Positions 36,666-45,721 of a stretch of 64,000 nucleotides of DNA are shown here, piece by piece. A program made the position numbers and the translations under genes. Within the stretch, counting starts at the first letter, position 1. Each line of letters starts with the position of its first letter. The notes beneath the pieces were generated by a model that made no database searches, was not told the origin of the DNA, and was given only the letters and a program-made list of their open reading frames with translations. The DNA is from Simiduia sp. 21SJ11W-1 (lineage in GTDB: Bacteria > Pseudomonadota > Gammaproteobacteria > Pseudomonadales > Cellvibrionaceae): NCBI RefSeq assembly GCF_024138675.1, contig NZ_CP090959.1, forward strand, positions 124,001-188,000, in the 5' to 3' direction.

Positions 36666-36817
36666 AGCACGGCAGGAAAGCCGTGATTCACAGCGTCTAG
36701 CTGCCCCGTAGGGGTGAGCGCCATGGAAGGCGCGAATGAATCGGACGTTCGGTTCCGCGCGTGCGATAGGCTTAAAAATGAAAAAGCCCCGGCGCAAGAC
36801 CGAGGCTTTAAAAGTAG

Positions 36818-36847
36818 TGGTGCCCAGAGGCGGACTCAGAGGCGGAA
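36818..36847 (-). repeat. second tRNA-Phe 3'-end remnant
   Basis: 17 bases equal the reverse complement of the tRNA-Phe 3' end including CCA (36818-36834). The last ten are repeated at 36838-36847. On its 3' side lies a terminator stem at 36780-36810. Confidence 0.8.
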
Positions 36848-36887
36848 GTATCAAAACAGCCTAGGGGCTGTTTTGCCCCTGCGGGCT

Positions 36888-37101
36888 TCGCTTCGCTCGT
36901 ATCTAAATGCTGTTCGGAATGCCGCACCACGCATTTAGTCGAACCAAGCGGTGGTTTATCCCAAGCACGTCCTGTGCTTGGCCCTGCGGGCGCATGCGCG
37001 GATCAAAACGCTCCCGGCGTTTTGTCAGCCCACCTCTGTGCATATATAAAAAAACCCCGTCCGATGGACGAGGTTTTTGTATATGGTGCCCAGAGGCGGA
37101 A
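36888..37101. repeat. 214-bp direct repeat, copy B (joined to the intact tRNA-Phe)
   Basis: Same content as copy A. Its right end is the last 18 bases of the intact tRNA-Phe gene at 37084-37159. The duplication therefore covers tRNA 3' end, terminator and hairpins. Confidence 0.9.
37050..37078 (-). terminator. tRNA-Phe terminator
   Basis: On the reverse strand AAAAACCTCGTCC and GGACGGGGTTTTT pair around three bases, a few bases after the tRNA CCA end. A second copy lies at 36614-36642 within repeat copy A. Confidence 0.85.
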
Positions 37102-37159
37102 TCGAACCACCGACACGCGGATTTTCAATCCGCTGCTCTACCGACTGAGCTATCTGGGC
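37084..37159 (-). tRNA. tRNA-Phe (GAA anticodon), CCA encoded
   Basis: 76 bases forming a full cloverleaf on the reverse strand. The acceptor GCCCAGA pairs with TCTGGGC, the D-arm is GCTCAGTCGGTAGAGC, the anticodon stem GCGGA/TCCGC carries the loop with GAA, and the T-arm contains GGTTCGATTCC. ACCA is encoded. It stands alone, preceded by an intergenic gap and followed by a terminator and the hairpin array. Confidence 0.97.
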
Positions 37160-37310
37160 GTCGCTGCTTTTGCAGGAGGCGCGTATTAAACCCGCAAGAG
37201 GTGGTGGAGTCAAGGCCGTGGGCGGCTTTTTTTTGCTGGGTTATTCAGGGGCTTGTGGCGTAAATCGTCTAGATTTATAGAGGTGATGTTCACGCGTTAG
37301 GAGTCTTGTG

Positions 37311-37640
37311 ATGAAAGTGCGCGAGTTGTTGACTGAGTGGGAAAATACTACCGATCGCTGGAAGGGCGAGGTGGAGTACACGTTGAAGTTGCCGGTAAAG
37401 GATGCCGCGCGGCTGGAGGCCTTGGCGGCCTTGTACCCGGCCGTGGATAAGCAAACACTGATCAACCAGTTATTGCATGCAGCCCTTGAAGAAATCGAAT
37501 CTACCATGCCCTATGTACAAGGCCAGAAAGTGGTGGCCCACGATGAGCTGGGAGACCCGATGTTCGAAGATGTGGGGCTTACGCCTGAGTATTTGCGCTT
37601 GCGGGCAAGCTTTGCTGAAAAGTTCACCCCAATAAGCTAA
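37311..37640 (+). CDS. conserved hypothetical protein, about 109 residues
   Basis: Begins MKVRELLTEWENTTDRW and contains an early LPVKDAARLEALAALYP helix, then LINQLLHAALEEIESTMPYVQG and a GDPMFEDVGLTPEYLRL motif. It resembles a small soluble family found in Pseudomonadales, but no function is recognised. GGAG lies eight bases before the ATG at 37311; the GTG at 37308 is less likely. It ends six bases from the convergent yggX. Confidence 0.7.
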   Translation: MKVRELLTEWENTTDRWKGEVEYTLKLPVKDAARLEALAALYPAVDKQTLINQLLHAALEEIESTMPYVQGQKVVAHDELGDPMFEDVGLTPEYLRLRASFAEKFTPIS

Positions 37641-37645
37641 CCGGG

Positions 37646-37924
37646 TTATTCGCTGTCACTGGGGGGTACATAGCCCTCGGCGGCGTCGTATGCATCGCCG
37701 GAAAGAAACTTCTCCATTTGTTCGCTCAAATAGGTGCGGGCGGTCATATCCATTAAATTCAGGTGTTTTTCATTAATGAGCATGGTTTGGTGCGCCAGCC
37801 ACTCCTGCCACGCCTGCTTCGACACATCGGCAAACAGTGCCTGGCCCTTGGCACCGGGGAACGGCGGCATATCCAGGCCCGGCAATTCTTTCTTGTATTT
37901 GCGACACATGACGGTGCGGCTCAT
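37646..37924 (-). CDS. yggX: YggX probable Fe(II)-trafficking protein
   Basis: 92 residues starting [18 protein letters not shown], with the single conserved Cys7. [18 protein letters not shown] follows, as in all YggX proteins. It protects iron-sulfur clusters and aids iron handling. It is last in an asmA-like-mutY-SBP-yggX operon; its ATG overlaps the upstream stop by four bases. Pairing with mutY, whose product carries a 4Fe-4S cluster, is widely conserved. Confidence 0.96.
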   Translation of the reverse strand: MSRTVMCRKYKKELPGLDMPPFPGAKGQALFADVSKQAWQEWLAHQTMLINEKHLNLMDMTARTYLSEQMEKFLSGDAYDAAEGYVPPSDSE

Positions 37925-38688
37925 TGTTGCTCCTTTGAGTGATTGGAAAGTGGCAATTTTACCAGCGCACTGGGGCCCAAGAGGCGCGCCAGTTCGCCAT
38001 TATCGCGCAGGCGCAATATTTCAGCGCTGATAGCCTGCGCGAGTTGCCGGCCTTGCTGGTTATCTGCAAAGGCGTAGCAGAGCGCGCGGTCTAACACCGG
38101 GGCCTTGGGCTCGAAGCTGGGCCAGGCCAGGGGCTCGGCGTTGATGATGGCGCCCAATTCCTGGGCATTGGCCACTATGGCATCCAGGCGGCCGTTAACC
38201 AACATGCGCAGCGCCTGGCGTTGGCTGGGCAACCACACAAGTTGCACGCCCTCGCCCGCCGGGCCCTGAAGCGCATAGCTGTAGCCTCGCACCAAGCCCA
38301 CGCGCAGGCCTTTAAGCTGATCCAGATCGGTGAGCGGTGCGCTGCCCGGTGGCGTAAAAATATGCCGCTGGATGCGTGCAAAAGGTACCGAGCGCACGTA
38401 GGGGCGCTTGAGGGCTGCATTGCAAAAATCTGGCACCAGGGCATCGGCGGTGCCGGCATTAAAATTGTGGTCAGCCCGCATGGGCGGTGCATAGTGGGTT
38501 TCTGTGGCGATGGGCAATGCACTCAAGAGCTTGCTGTGCAGTTCGTTGAGTGCGCCCGTGCCGTCTGCCTCCATGAACACAGGCTCCAGCATGGCGCTAA
38601 AGCGCACACGCTCCGTGGGCGTGGCGCCGTGGGCTGCCTGTGCCAGCAAGCAAGTGGCCAGCAATAGGTGGGTAACCGCTTTCAACAT
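37921..38688 (-). CDS. periplasmic substrate-binding-like protein (SBP family 3 type)
   Basis: 255 residues with a signal peptide ([21 protein letters not shown]). The fold markers are [14 protein letters not shown], the [16 protein letters not shown] segment and [14 protein letters not shown] near the end. No transport partners are nearby. It sits between mutY and yggX, overlapping both (seven and four bases), so it is part of the operon. In other genomes mutY and yggX are usually adjacent, so this gene looks inserted. Ligand unknown. Confidence 0.75.
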   Translation of the reverse strand: MLKAVTHLLLATCLLAQAAHGATPTERVRFSAMLEPVFMEADGTGALNELHSKLLSALPIATETHYAPPMRADHNFNAGTADALVPDFCNAALKRPYVRSVPFARIQRHIFTPPGSAPLTDLDQLKGLRVGLVRGYSYALQGPAGEGVQLVWLPSQRQALRMLVNGRLDAIVANAQELGAIINAEPLAWPSFEPKAPVLDRALCYAFADNQQGRQLAQAISAEILRLRDNGELARLLGPSALVKLPLSNHSKEQQ

Positions 38689-39746
38689 AGGGGTTCGAGT
38701 TCGGCGAGTTCAGCCAACAGCCTGGAAACCGGTGCCGCCAGCCCAAGATTGCCGGGTGCGTGGGGTTTGATCCAGCGCACCGGCTGATCGGCAATGGCAG
38801 GTGCTATGGCCCCCAGCTCGATTAATACCGGGTGAATGTGCAGGTGGTAGTGGCTAAAGGTGTGGCGCCAGGGCTCGAGCTTGGCAACCTGCGCCACCTC
38901 GCCATAGTGGCGCTTGGCGTGGGCGCCTGCCGATTGATCAGGCGCCAGCTCCGGGAAGCTCCAAAGGCCGCCCCAAATACCGGTGGGTGGGCGCTGCTCT
39001 AGCAGTAGCCGGCCGTTTGCATCGCGCAGCATCAGCAACTGTACCGATTTTTCCGGCAGGGTTTTGCGGGGTTTTTTGCCCGGCAGTTGCGCTACCCGGC
39101 CGGTGGCGTGCGCCACACAGCCACCCAGCAGCGGGCAGGATTCGCAGCTGGGTTTGGCACGGGTACACAGGGTGGCACCCAAATCCATCATGGCCTGGGT
39201 GTAGTCGCCATTGCGCGTAGCCGGCGTTGCGGCCTCGGCCAGTGCCCAGAGCGCGTTGGCAACGGCGGTTTGCCCGGGCCAGCCTTCTACCCCGTGATAA
39301 CGGGCCAGCACCCGCTTTACGTTGCCATCTAAAATGGCGGCTTGCTCGCCGAAGGCAATGGAGGCGATAGCGCCGGCGGTTGACCGGCCCACGCCGCACA
39401 GTTGCTCGAGTGATTGCACCGTGCGCGGGAACTCGCCATTAAATTCATTCACTACCTGCTTGGCCGCCTTGTGCAGGTTGCGCGCGCGGGCGTAATAGCC
39501 CAGGCCCGTCCACAGATGCAGCACGTCATCTATGGGGGCTTCTGCCAGAGCCTGCACCGTGGGGAAGCGCGCCATAAACCGCTCGAAATACGGGATAACT
39601 GTGGCCACCTGGGTTTGCTGGAGCATAATTTCAGATACCCACACCCGGTAGGCATTAATGCCCTGCGCCCAAGGCAGGTGTTTGCGACCGTGCTGGTCGA
39701 ACCATGCCAGCACGGTGTTGGCAAAGACTGCGGGTTGGTTAGTCAT
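38682..39746 (-). CDS. mutY: A/G-specific adenine glycosylase MutY
   Basis: 354 residues from the ATG at 39746. The early [26 protein letters not shown] and the HhH segment [12 protein letters not shown] are present. The 4Fe-4S ligands are [17 protein letters not shown] (Cx6Cx2Cx5C). The C-terminal NUDIX-like domain recognises 8-oxoguanine ([14 protein letters not shown]). It removes adenine mispaired with oxidised guanine. The start overlaps the end of the upstream AsmA gene by eight bases. Confidence 0.96.
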   Translation of the reverse strand: MTNQPAVFANTVLAWFDQHGRKHLPWAQGINAYRVWVSEIMLQQTQVATVIPYFERFMARFPTVQALAEAPIDDVLHLWTGLGYYARARNLHKAAKQVVNEFNGEFPRTVQSLEQLCGVGRSTAGAIASIAFGEQAAILDGNVKRVLARYHGVEGWPGQTAVANALWALAEAATPATRNGDYTQAMMDLGATLCTRAKPSCESCPLLGGCVAHATGRVAQLPGKKPRKTLPEKSVQLLMLRDANGRLLLEQRPPTGIWGGLWSFPELAPDQSAGAHAKRHYGEVAQVAKLEPWRHTFSHYHLHIHPVLIELGAIAPAIADQPVRWIKPHAPGNLGLAAPVSRLLAELAELEPLC

Positions 39747-41859
39747 CTTTCTTCTTTTTGCCACCAAACAGGCCCTTTAACAGCTCTTTTGCCTCTGGGT
39801 TCTTCTCCAGGTGCTTGTCTAGCTGTTTATCCAGCTCCTTGTTTACTTTGCTTTTTACCTCGTCGCGGTAGAGGTCTTCGAGCATGGCCAGGTCTGGCGC
39901 GCAGGAGGTGGCACCCAGTTTTTCGAAGGTGTCTTTGCAGCGCACGGGAATGTCGCGGTTTAACAGCTTCTTATTGGTAATAGGGCAGTTCAGCAATTTA
40001 TTGGCGGCCTCATCAATGCGCAGGTTGAACTTCAAATCCAGCAGGCTCTTGTTGAGGTCTACTTTGCCGAGGCCCGCCAGCGCCATGCTCTCTACGCCGC
40101 CCTTAAGCGATTGCACCTTCAGGGTTTTATTGGCGTATTGAATGTTCGAGGTCAGCGTTTGCAACTTGGTGGCATCGGCCCAGTTGATTTGGGGCATGTC
40201 TTGCTTTTGGGCCAGCATTGCCAGCTGGCACAGGCTTTTCTCCAGGTTCATGTTGTGCAGCAGCATCTGATCGCTGGTGAGGTCTATGTTGGCGGTAAGG
40301 CTGTCTACCAATGCTGTGCTGGTGGCGCCTTTGGCCGAGCCCTTGGCCACCAGGCCGCCATTGCCGGAAACCAGCGCCGGTGCCTCGAAGTCTTCCAGTA
40401 GTTGTTGCAGCGGCATGCGGCTGCCGGTGGCAGTGAAATTCAAGGTGGCTTGGTCTTGGCGGGCGTCGAACACGGCGCTGGCATTGAGCGGCCCCTCGTG
40501 CAAAAGGGCATCGAAACGCTTGAGTTCTATCAGCCCTGCCTTGGCGTCTACCCGGGTTTGCACCTGCTTGAAGTTGAGCCCTTTTACCGAAAGGGTGTCG
40601 AAGCCCGCCAGTAAATTCAGGTTCAGGCTGCGCAGGGCCTCAAGGGGCAGGGCATCCGGGGCTTGGCTAGTGGCTGCCCGCGCGAAGCCTGCTTTGGTGC
40701 CGGCAGCGCTACCCTTGGCAGGTGGTGTTGCCGGTGGCAGGTAGTGATCGAGGTTAATGGCATCGCCTTTAATATCAACGGCGATGGCCAAGGTGCTGAA
40801 ATCGGTAATGCCGGCGCTACCGGTGATGTTGGTTTCATCAACCTTGAGGGTAAGCGGGGCCAGGCTGATGTTGTTGGCGGTGCCTGTAAAGGGGCCGCTC
40901 ATGGCTACCTTGTGCAGCGCCTGTGGGTGGGCCATGGGCGGCAAGGGGGTGCCCATGGCTTGCATGAGCTGCTGGATATTGGCCGGTGCCAGCGCGAGTT
41001 CGCCCGAGTAGCTAAGCTCGCCGCCGTTGGCGCGGCCCAGCAGCACCTTAGCATTGGCGTTCAGCACCACTTGGGCTTGGGTGGCCCCTTGCACCAGTGT
41101 TGTGGGGGCTTTGAGCTGTTCAATAATAATCTGGTCGAGCGCGGCCGGTACTTGCAGTTCAAATTCAGCGCCGGTGTTGCCCATGAGCGTGCTGGCCTCG
41201 GGCCTGGCCAGGGTGAAATCGGTATTCAGGCTCACCGGGAAGCTTGTGCCATCAAGTACGAGATCTGTCACCTCTGTGCTCAAATTGCTCAGCTGCAGTT
41301 TAAGGCCGCTGGCATTGGCAAAGTGCAGCTCGGATTCTTTAAGGGTTAATCGGCGCAATTGCAGGTTTTGCTCAAGGTTGAAGGCCGGGGCTGCATCCTG
41401 AACTGCTGTGAGTGGGGCGCTATCAAAGGCGGTGGCGTGGGCGAAGCGCAACTGTGGCTGTGTAAGCGCCGCGGTTTGGCCCAGGTTTTGCCAGTTGCCC
41501 TGGCCTTTGGCGTCTACTTTCAGGTTGATCTTGGCGCCGCTCAGGGTAATGCCATCAATCATGATTTGTTGCTTGAACAGCGGCAGCAACTGCACAGACA
41601 CGGCAAAGTAGTCGATAGCGGCAATGGGTTGCTCGGGGGTTGCCGGGTCTGCAACGGATACGGCTTTGGCCTTAATGGCGATACGCGGCCACAGCTGCCA
41701 GCCCAGGTCGCCATCCATGCGCAGGGCAACATTGTGCCGGGCGGCGGCGTCTATGATGTCGGGTTTATATTTGTTCGGATCGAATGTCAGTACCAGCGCC
41801 ACAACGGCCGCTACCAGCAACAACAGTAAAATCACCACAATCTTAAGAAACCGTACCAC
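39739..41859 (-). CDS. AsmA-family protein
   Basis: 706 residues. A single N-terminal membrane anchor ([23 protein letters not shown]) precedes [10 protein letters not shown], the conserved opening of AsmA proteins. A long beta-rich periplasmic region and a C-terminal AsmA_2 domain follow, with a basic, Lys-rich end. AsmA-like proteins are thought to move phospholipids between membranes. The start is the GTG at 41859, with AGGAGG five bases upstream. First gene of the operon with mutY. Confidence 0.88.
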   Translation of the reverse strand: MVRFLKIVVILLLLLVAAVVALVLTFDPNKYKPDIIDAAARHNVALRMDGDLGWQLWPRIAIKAKAVSVADPATPEQPIAAIDYFAVSVQLLPLFKQQIMIDGITLSGAKINLKVDAKGQGNWQNLGQTAALTQPQLRFAHATAFDSAPLTAVQDAAPAFNLEQNLQLRRLTLKESELHFANASGLKLQLSNLSTEVTDLVLDGTSFPVSLNTDFTLARPEASTLMGNTGAEFELQVPAALDQIIIEQLKAPTTLVQGATQAQVVLNANAKVLLGRANGGELSYSGELALAPANIQQLMQAMGTPLPPMAHPQALHKVAMSGPFTGTANNISLAPLTLKVDETNITGSAGITDFSTLAIAVDIKGDAINLDHYLPPATPPAKGSAAGTKAGFARAATSQAPDALPLEALRSLNLNLLAGFDTLSVKGLNFKQVQTRVDAKAGLIELKRFDALLHEGPLNASAVFDARQDQATLNFTATGSRMPLQQLLEDFEAPALVSGNGGLVAKGSAKGATSTALVDSLTANIDLTSDQMLLHNMNLEKSLCQLAMLAQKQDMPQINWADATKLQTLTSNIQYANKTLKVQSLKGGVESMALAGLGKVDLNKSLLDLKFNLRIDEAANKLLNCPITNKKLLNRDIPVRCKDTFEKLGATSCAPDLAMLEDLYRDEVKSKVNKELDKQLDKHLEKNPEAKELLKGLFGGKKKKDD

Positions 41860-41980
41860 GTATACCTCCTGGTTATGGGCTATATCGGGCGCAGTGTAAC
41901 GCACTGATTCAGCATAGATAGTGCTGCAGGCGCGATAGTGAAAGAAACGCCGGCAGCCTCGGTTTTTTTTGCCTAAATTG

Positions 41981-42009
41981 TTTTCACCTACTCTCTTAGT
42001 CGCTAGAAT
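41981..42009 (+). promoter_or_regulatory. candidate sigma-70 promoter for gcvT
   Basis: TTTTCA (41981-41986), a 17-bp spacer and TAGAAT (42004-42009) give a reasonable -35/-10 pair about 36 bases before the gcvT ATG. No glycine riboswitch was recognised in this 185-bp intergenic region. Confidence 0.4.
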
Positions 42010-42044
42010 GCGCGCTTTTCCACTATAGGAAACAGGTGATCATT

Positions 42045-43130
42045 ATGGGAAACAAGACCCCACTGTTTGAGGCTCACAAGGCCATGGGTGGCCGCGTGGT
42101 GGATTTTGGCGGCTGGGATATGCCTGTCAACTACGGCTCGCAGGTAGAAGAGCACCACAAGGTGCGCACCGAGGCCGGCATGTTCGACGTTTCCCACATG
42201 ACCATCGTGGATGTTACCGGGGCCGACGCCAAGGTGTTTCTGCAAAAGCTGCTGGCCAACGATGTGGCCAAAATCGAATCGGCCCACGGCAAGGCCATGT
42301 ACACCGGTATGCTCAACGAGCAGGGCGGTGTCATCGACGATTTGATCGTCTATTACATGGGCGACTGGTACCGCACGGTGGTGAACTGCGCCACCCGCGA
42401 AAAAGATCTGGCCTGGATGGCGCAAGTGGCGGCAGATTTTGACGTTGCCATTACCGAGCAGCCGGGCCTTGCCATGGTTGCGGTGCAAGGCCCCGCAGCC
42501 ATCGCCAAAACACAGCAAGTATTGGCCGGTGCGGCCGAGCTGATTGGCGGCTTGAAAGTTTTCCAGGGCGCGACCTATGGCGAGTGGTTCATCGCCCGCA
42601 CCGGCTACACAGGTGAAGACGGCCTGGAAATCATGGTGCCGGCAGATGAAGTGGTTGGCTTTTGGCAGGCGCTGGCTGATGCCGGAGTGCAACCCTGCGG
42701 CCTGGGCGCACGCGATACCCTGCGCCTGGAGGCGGGCATGAACCTCTATGGCTCTGATATGGATGAAACCATCTCGCCGCTGGAGGCCAACATGGGCTGG
42801 ACCATCGCCTGGGAGCCAGCCGAGCGGGACTTCATTGGCCGCGCTGCGCTGGCCGCACAAAAAGCCGCCGGTGTTAAGCGCAAGCTGGTGGGCCTGGTGC
42901 TGGAAGAAAAGGGCGTGCTGCGCGGCCACCAGAAGGTGATAGTGCAAGGCTCCACCGAAACCGGCGAAGTCACCAGTGGGACATTCTCGCCAACCTTGGG
43001 GTATTCTATCGCCCTGGCGCGCGTACCGGTTGAAGTGGGCGATACTTGTCTGGTAGAAATACGCAACAAACGGGTGCCTGTAAAAGTGGTGAAGCCAAGC
43101 TTTGTCCGCAACGGTAAAAAGATATTCTAA
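42045..43130 (+). CDS. gcvT: glycine cleavage system T protein (aminomethyltransferase)
   Basis: 361 residues. [31 protein letters not shown], the folate-binding MFDVSHM segment, [12 protein letters not shown] and the [15 protein letters not shown] motif are all present. GcvT transfers the methylene group from the H-protein-bound aminomethyl to tetrahydrofolate, releasing ammonia. ATG 42045 is chosen, with AGGTGA just upstream; GTG 42036 is an alternative. It precedes gcvH; gcvP is not in the window. Confidence 0.95.
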   Translation: MGNKTPLFEAHKAMGGRVVDFGGWDMPVNYGSQVEEHHKVRTEAGMFDVSHMTIVDVTGADAKVFLQKLLANDVAKIESAHGKAMYTGMLNEQGGVIDDLIVYYMGDWYRTVVNCATREKDLAWMAQVAADFDVAITEQPGLAMVAVQGPAAIAKTQQVLAGAAELIGGLKVFQGATYGEWFIARTGYTGEDGLEIMVPADEVVGFWQALADAGVQPCGLGARDTLRLEAGMNLYGSDMDETISPLEANMGWTIAWEPAERDFIGRAALAAQKAAGVKRKLVGLVLEEKGVLRGHQKVIVQGSTETGEVTSGTFSPTLGYSIALARVPVEVGDTCLVEIRNKRVPVKVVKPSFVRNGKKIF

Positions 43131-43172
43131 TTGATTGTAATTTGAGCGGCGCGCCGCCACGAGGAGCTTCCC

Positions 43173-43562
43173 ATGAGCGAAATTCGCAAAGAACTGAAAT
43201 ACATGTCCAGCCACGAATGGGCGCGCATCGAAGATGATGGCACCGTGACTGTGGGCATTTCCGATCACGCCCAAGAAGCACTGGGTGATGTGGTTTACGT
43301 AGAAACCCCGGAAGTCGGCGCCACTGTAAACGCCGGTGAAGAAGCCGGTGTGGTTGAATCTGTAAAAGCCGCCTCTGATATCTTTTCGCCCATTACCGGT
43401 GAGGTTATCGCCGTTAACGAAGCCTTGGAAGATGCCCCTGAAACCGTTAACAGCTCGCCCTACGATGACGGCTGGTTCTTCAAGGTGAAGCCCACCGATT
43501 TGAGCGAGCTCGACGACGCCCTGGATGCCGACGGCTACGCCGCCGCCTGCGAAGACGAGTAA
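43173..43562 (+). CDS. gcvH: glycine cleavage system H protein
   Basis: 129 residues. The lipoylated Lys lies in ESVKAASD. The opening [21 protein letters not shown] and the closing [14 protein letters not shown] motif are typical. It shuttles the aminomethyl group between GcvP, GcvT and GcvL. GAGGAG precedes the ATG. It follows gcvT by 42 bases and is ended by a strong terminator. Confidence 0.97.
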   Translation: MSEIRKELKYMSSHEWARIEDDGTVTVGISDHAQEALGDVVYVETPEVGATVNAGEEAGVVESVKAASDIFSPITGEVIAVNEALEDAPETVNSSPYDDGWFFKVKPTDLSELDDALDADGYAAACEDE

Positions 43563-43570
43563 ATAATAAG

Positions 43571-43594
43571 CCCCGCGAAAGCGGGGTTTTTTTT
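43571..43594 (+). terminator. rho-independent terminator after gcvH
   Basis: CCCCGC, a GAAA tetraloop, GCGGGG and eight T (43571-43594). Confidence 0.95.
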
Positions 43595-43614
43595 GCCTTT
43601 AAAACGAACCTTGT

Positions 43615-44361
43615 ATGCGTACTGAATCATCCAATAATGCCGCGGGCCTTGATGTGGCAAGAGATAACATCTTCGCAAGAATTGCAGATCGGTACGATTG
43701 GTTGTGCGACATCTTCAGTTTTGGTATTCACCGCTATTGGAAATCGGTAGCGGTCAAGGAAATCCTGCGCCACAAACCTCAGGTCATTCTGGATGCTGCC
43801 GCTGGCACAGGCGACATATCTGTTCGGCTGGTGCAGCAAAAAGAATTGCACCCCTCAACTATCGTTGTTTCTGATATTTGCGATGCCATGCTGCGCGTGG
43901 CACAAAAGCGGCTGGCACGTCATACCCATGCGCATAATCTTGAGTTCGCGCCTGCCAATGCTGAAAGGTTATCTGAATTTAACGAGCAAACATTTGATTG
44001 CTACGTTATGTCTTTTGCGCTCAAAATTTGTAATAGGCAGCGCGTATTGGAGGCCGCATATGGGGTGTTGAAGCCAGGCGGCGTACTGATTATGGTAGAG
44101 GCCTCACGCATAAAACCTGCTTGGTTGCAGGCCCTGTATTTAGCGTATATGTCGTTGTGTATGCCCATCATCGGCTGGCTTGCAACCGGCGGTGATGCCT
44201 CTGCATACAAGTACCTTTTAACCGGAGTTAAGGATATTCCCGATGCCGAAGTGGTGGCAGAGGAAATATCCGCCTGCGGTTTTACCCAAGTTAACTATAG
44301 GCGCTTAAGCCTGGGCATTGTGGCAATTCATTCAGCCATAAAGCCACCCGCGCTAACCTAA
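43615..44361 (+). CDS. UbiE-like SAM-dependent methyltransferase
   Basis: 248 residues. FARIADRYDWLCDIFSFGIHRYWK and the SAM motif VILDAAAGTGDIS match the UbiE/COQ5 family. The expected motif II region (FALKICNRQRVLEAAYGVLKPGG) is also present. It is shorter in conservation than housekeeping UbiE (which has NVTDK and WGIRNV segments), so it is more likely a paralogue with a different substrate. The C-terminal half has a hydrophobic LAYMSLCMPIIGWL stretch. Its TAA overlaps the stop of the convergent PNPOx-like gene. Confidence 0.75.
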   Translation: MRTESSNNAAGLDVARDNIFARIADRYDWLCDIFSFGIHRYWKSVAVKEILRHKPQVILDAAAGTGDISVRLVQQKELHPSTIVVSDICDAMLRVAQKRLARHTHAHNLEFAPANAERLSEFNEQTFDCYVMSFALKICNRQRVLEAAYGVLKPGGVLIMVEASRIKPAWLQALYLAYMSLCMPIIGWLATGGDASAYKYLLTGVKDIPDAEVVAEEISACGFTQVNYRRLSLGIVAIHSAIKPPALT

Positions 44362-44906
44362 TCTGCCGCAAGAATATTTGTCGCAAGCCCGTCAATGGTG
44401 GTTTGGTTTTTCTCCTCCCAATAACTGGCAATACCTGCCTCGCCCTTGCGCTCGGCCCAATTTTTTAGCAAATCGCGATCGCCCTGGTAATCGAACAGGG
44501 GCACGGCCATGCCGCAGGAGTTTTGCACCAGTTCCACCTGCAGGTCGAAAATCTGGCGGGCCCCGGCTATGGGGTTAAAGTGCGGGTAGAGGCTTGGCCA
44601 TTCGGCCGCTCGTGGGTGGATCACCTTTGCCTTGCCGTACAGGCGCAGAATATTGGGCTTGCCTTCAAAGGCTGCAAACATCAGGGTCATGCGGGGGTTG
44701 AATTGCACGTGGGCGGCAGATTCATTGCCGCTGCCGGTGACATTAAGCCAGATTACCCTGTTGGGCCCGAGCACACGCAAGGAATCCATGCCCTTGGGCG
44801 AGATGTTTACGCGGCTGTCGTCTGTTGCCGTGCCCACGAAAAACAGCTTTTGGGCTTCAATAAACTGGCGATTTTTTTCCGAGATATGGTCGAACTGCTG
44901 TCCCAT
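44358..44906 (-). CDS. pyridoxamine 5'-phosphate oxidase-like FMN-binding family protein
   Basis: 182 residues. The split-barrel flavin fold is indicated by QKLFFVGTATDDSRVNISPKG and RVIWLNVTGSGNESAAHV. RMTLMFAAFEGKPNILRLYG follows, as in the PNPOx-like proteins of about 180-200 residues. The ATG at 44906 has GGGAGG upstream; a longer frame to 44966 lacks this. True PdxH activity is unlikely at this divergence; flavin or heme-related roles are possible. Confidence 0.75.
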   Translation of the reverse strand: MGQQFDHISEKNRQFIEAQKLFFVGTATDDSRVNISPKGMDSLRVLGPNRVIWLNVTGSGNESAAHVQFNPRMTLMFAAFEGKPNILRLYGKAKVIHPRAAEWPSLYPHFNPIAGARQIFDLQVELVQNSCGMAVPLFDYQGDRDLLKNWAERKGEAGIASYWEEKNQTTIDGLATNILAAD

Positions 44907-45076
44907 AGCGGGCCTCCCTGCGTTGATAGTTATGCGCGCGCCCAGAACCGGCGGCGGCATTGGCATTGGTGGCTGAGCATGCTAGCGCATTTCTGGGGCT
45001 TTGAACCCGAAGATGCGCCACAGCCTGCAATCGCGCGTGGTCTATACTGACCCGAAACAACCATCTGGCGCCTGTA

Positions 45077-45721
45077 ATGCCCTCTTCGTTTAAAAACTCT
45101 TTCTGGCTGGCCCTCTGCCTTTTTACCTGTGATGTACAGGCGGACATGCGCCTCGCTGTGGTAGATGCCACGGGTCGGCCAGCGCCAAATGTGGTGGTTG
45201 TGGCGCCAGATGTAGCCTTCGAGCGGCCGGAGCATGCGGTGTTCATTGATCAGCGCAACATGCAGTTTGTGCCCCATGTCATTGTGGTGCCATTGGGCCA
45301 GCCGGTGTATTTCCCAAATAGCGACAAAACCCGTCATCAGGTGTATTCGTTCTCGGCCCCCAATAACTTTGAACTCAAGCTCTACCGCCAGCACGATGCG
45401 CCGCCGGTGTCTTTTAGCAGTGTTGGCGTGGTGGAGCTGGGTTGTAATATCCACGATGCCATGAAGGGCTACATCTATGTGACCCAAGCCACAAGCTACG
45501 GGGTAACCGATGAACAGGGCTTGCTAACCCTGCCGGGCCCGGTGAGTTTGCCTGTCAATCTCCACATTTGGCACCCGGTTATGGGCGCTCGCAAGCCGCA
45601 AAGCCTTTTGCTAACCGCCAATGCGCCCATTCAGTTAAGCGAGGCGCTACCGGAAAAGGCCAAGCAACCCAGCTCGTCTTTGCGAGAGCGCCTGCAACAG
45701 TTCAAACAACGCGATGATTAG
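45077..45721 (+). CDS. periplasmic cupredoxin-like protein (methylamine-utilisation-protein type)
   Basis: 214 residues with a signal peptide ending near DVQAD. The cupredoxin pattern includes FPNSDKTRHQVYSFS (first His) and VELGCNIHDAMKGYI, with Cys, His and Met as copper ligands. A carboxypeptidase-regulatory-like strand segment follows. It overlaps the next gene by eight bases, starting a four-gene cassette that recurs in marine gammaproteobacteria. Copper binding is inferred from the ligand set. Confidence 0.8.
   Translation: MPSSFKNSFWLALCLFTCDVQADMRLAVVDATGRPAPNVVVVAPDVAFERPEHAVFIDQRNMQFVPHVIVVPLGQPVYFPNSDKTRHQVYSFSAPNNFELKLYRQHDAPPVSFSSVGVVELGCNIHDAMKGYIYVTQATSYGVTDEQGLLTLPGPVSLPVNLHIWHPVMGARKPQSLLLTANAPIQLSEALPEKAKQPSSSLRERLQQFKQRDD

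Larger units (their letters stand above)
36203..37083. repeat. non-coding hairpin array downstream of tRNA-Phe
   Basis: About 880 bases with no credible gene. At least eight distinct perfect inverted repeats lie in series: GCGCC/GGCGC (36317), CAAAACAGCC/GGCTGTTTTG (36344 and 36852), CTAACGCC/GGCGTTAG (36384), ATTAATCGGC/GCCGATTAAT (36427), CCAAGCAC/GTGCTTGG (36525 and 36961), CAAAACGC/GCGTTTTG (36568 and 37004), CACGGC/GCCGTG (36668). Arm sequences differ, but loops are short (GTCCT, TGTCCT, CTCCGT, TCCCG). A GCCCTGCGGG or GCCCCTGCG motif follows at 36367, 36405, 36545, 36875 and 36981. Apparent reading frames here are by-products of the symmetry. Confidence 0.8.

Noticed and set aside
36471-36686. 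Open frames in the hairpin array (also 36907-37263) with near-identical translated starts
   Set aside because: They are the two copies of the 214-bp repeat read through symmetrical non-coding sequence. The second also runs antisense through tRNA-Phe, giving the well-known spurious peptide.
36203-37083. CRISPR array
   Set aside because: Repeats are palindromes of differing sequence without a constant repeat and regular spacers, and no cas genes occur in the window.
36138-37159. Genomic island integrated at tRNA-Phe
   Set aside because: Repeated tRNA 3' ends are present, but no integrase or cargo genes lie between them. At most it is a scar.
41905-42044. Glycine riboswitch upstream of gcvT
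   Set aside because: No tandem aptamer pattern is seen. The 140-185 bases available are too few for two aptamers plus promoter, and an ordinary -35/-10 pair fits.
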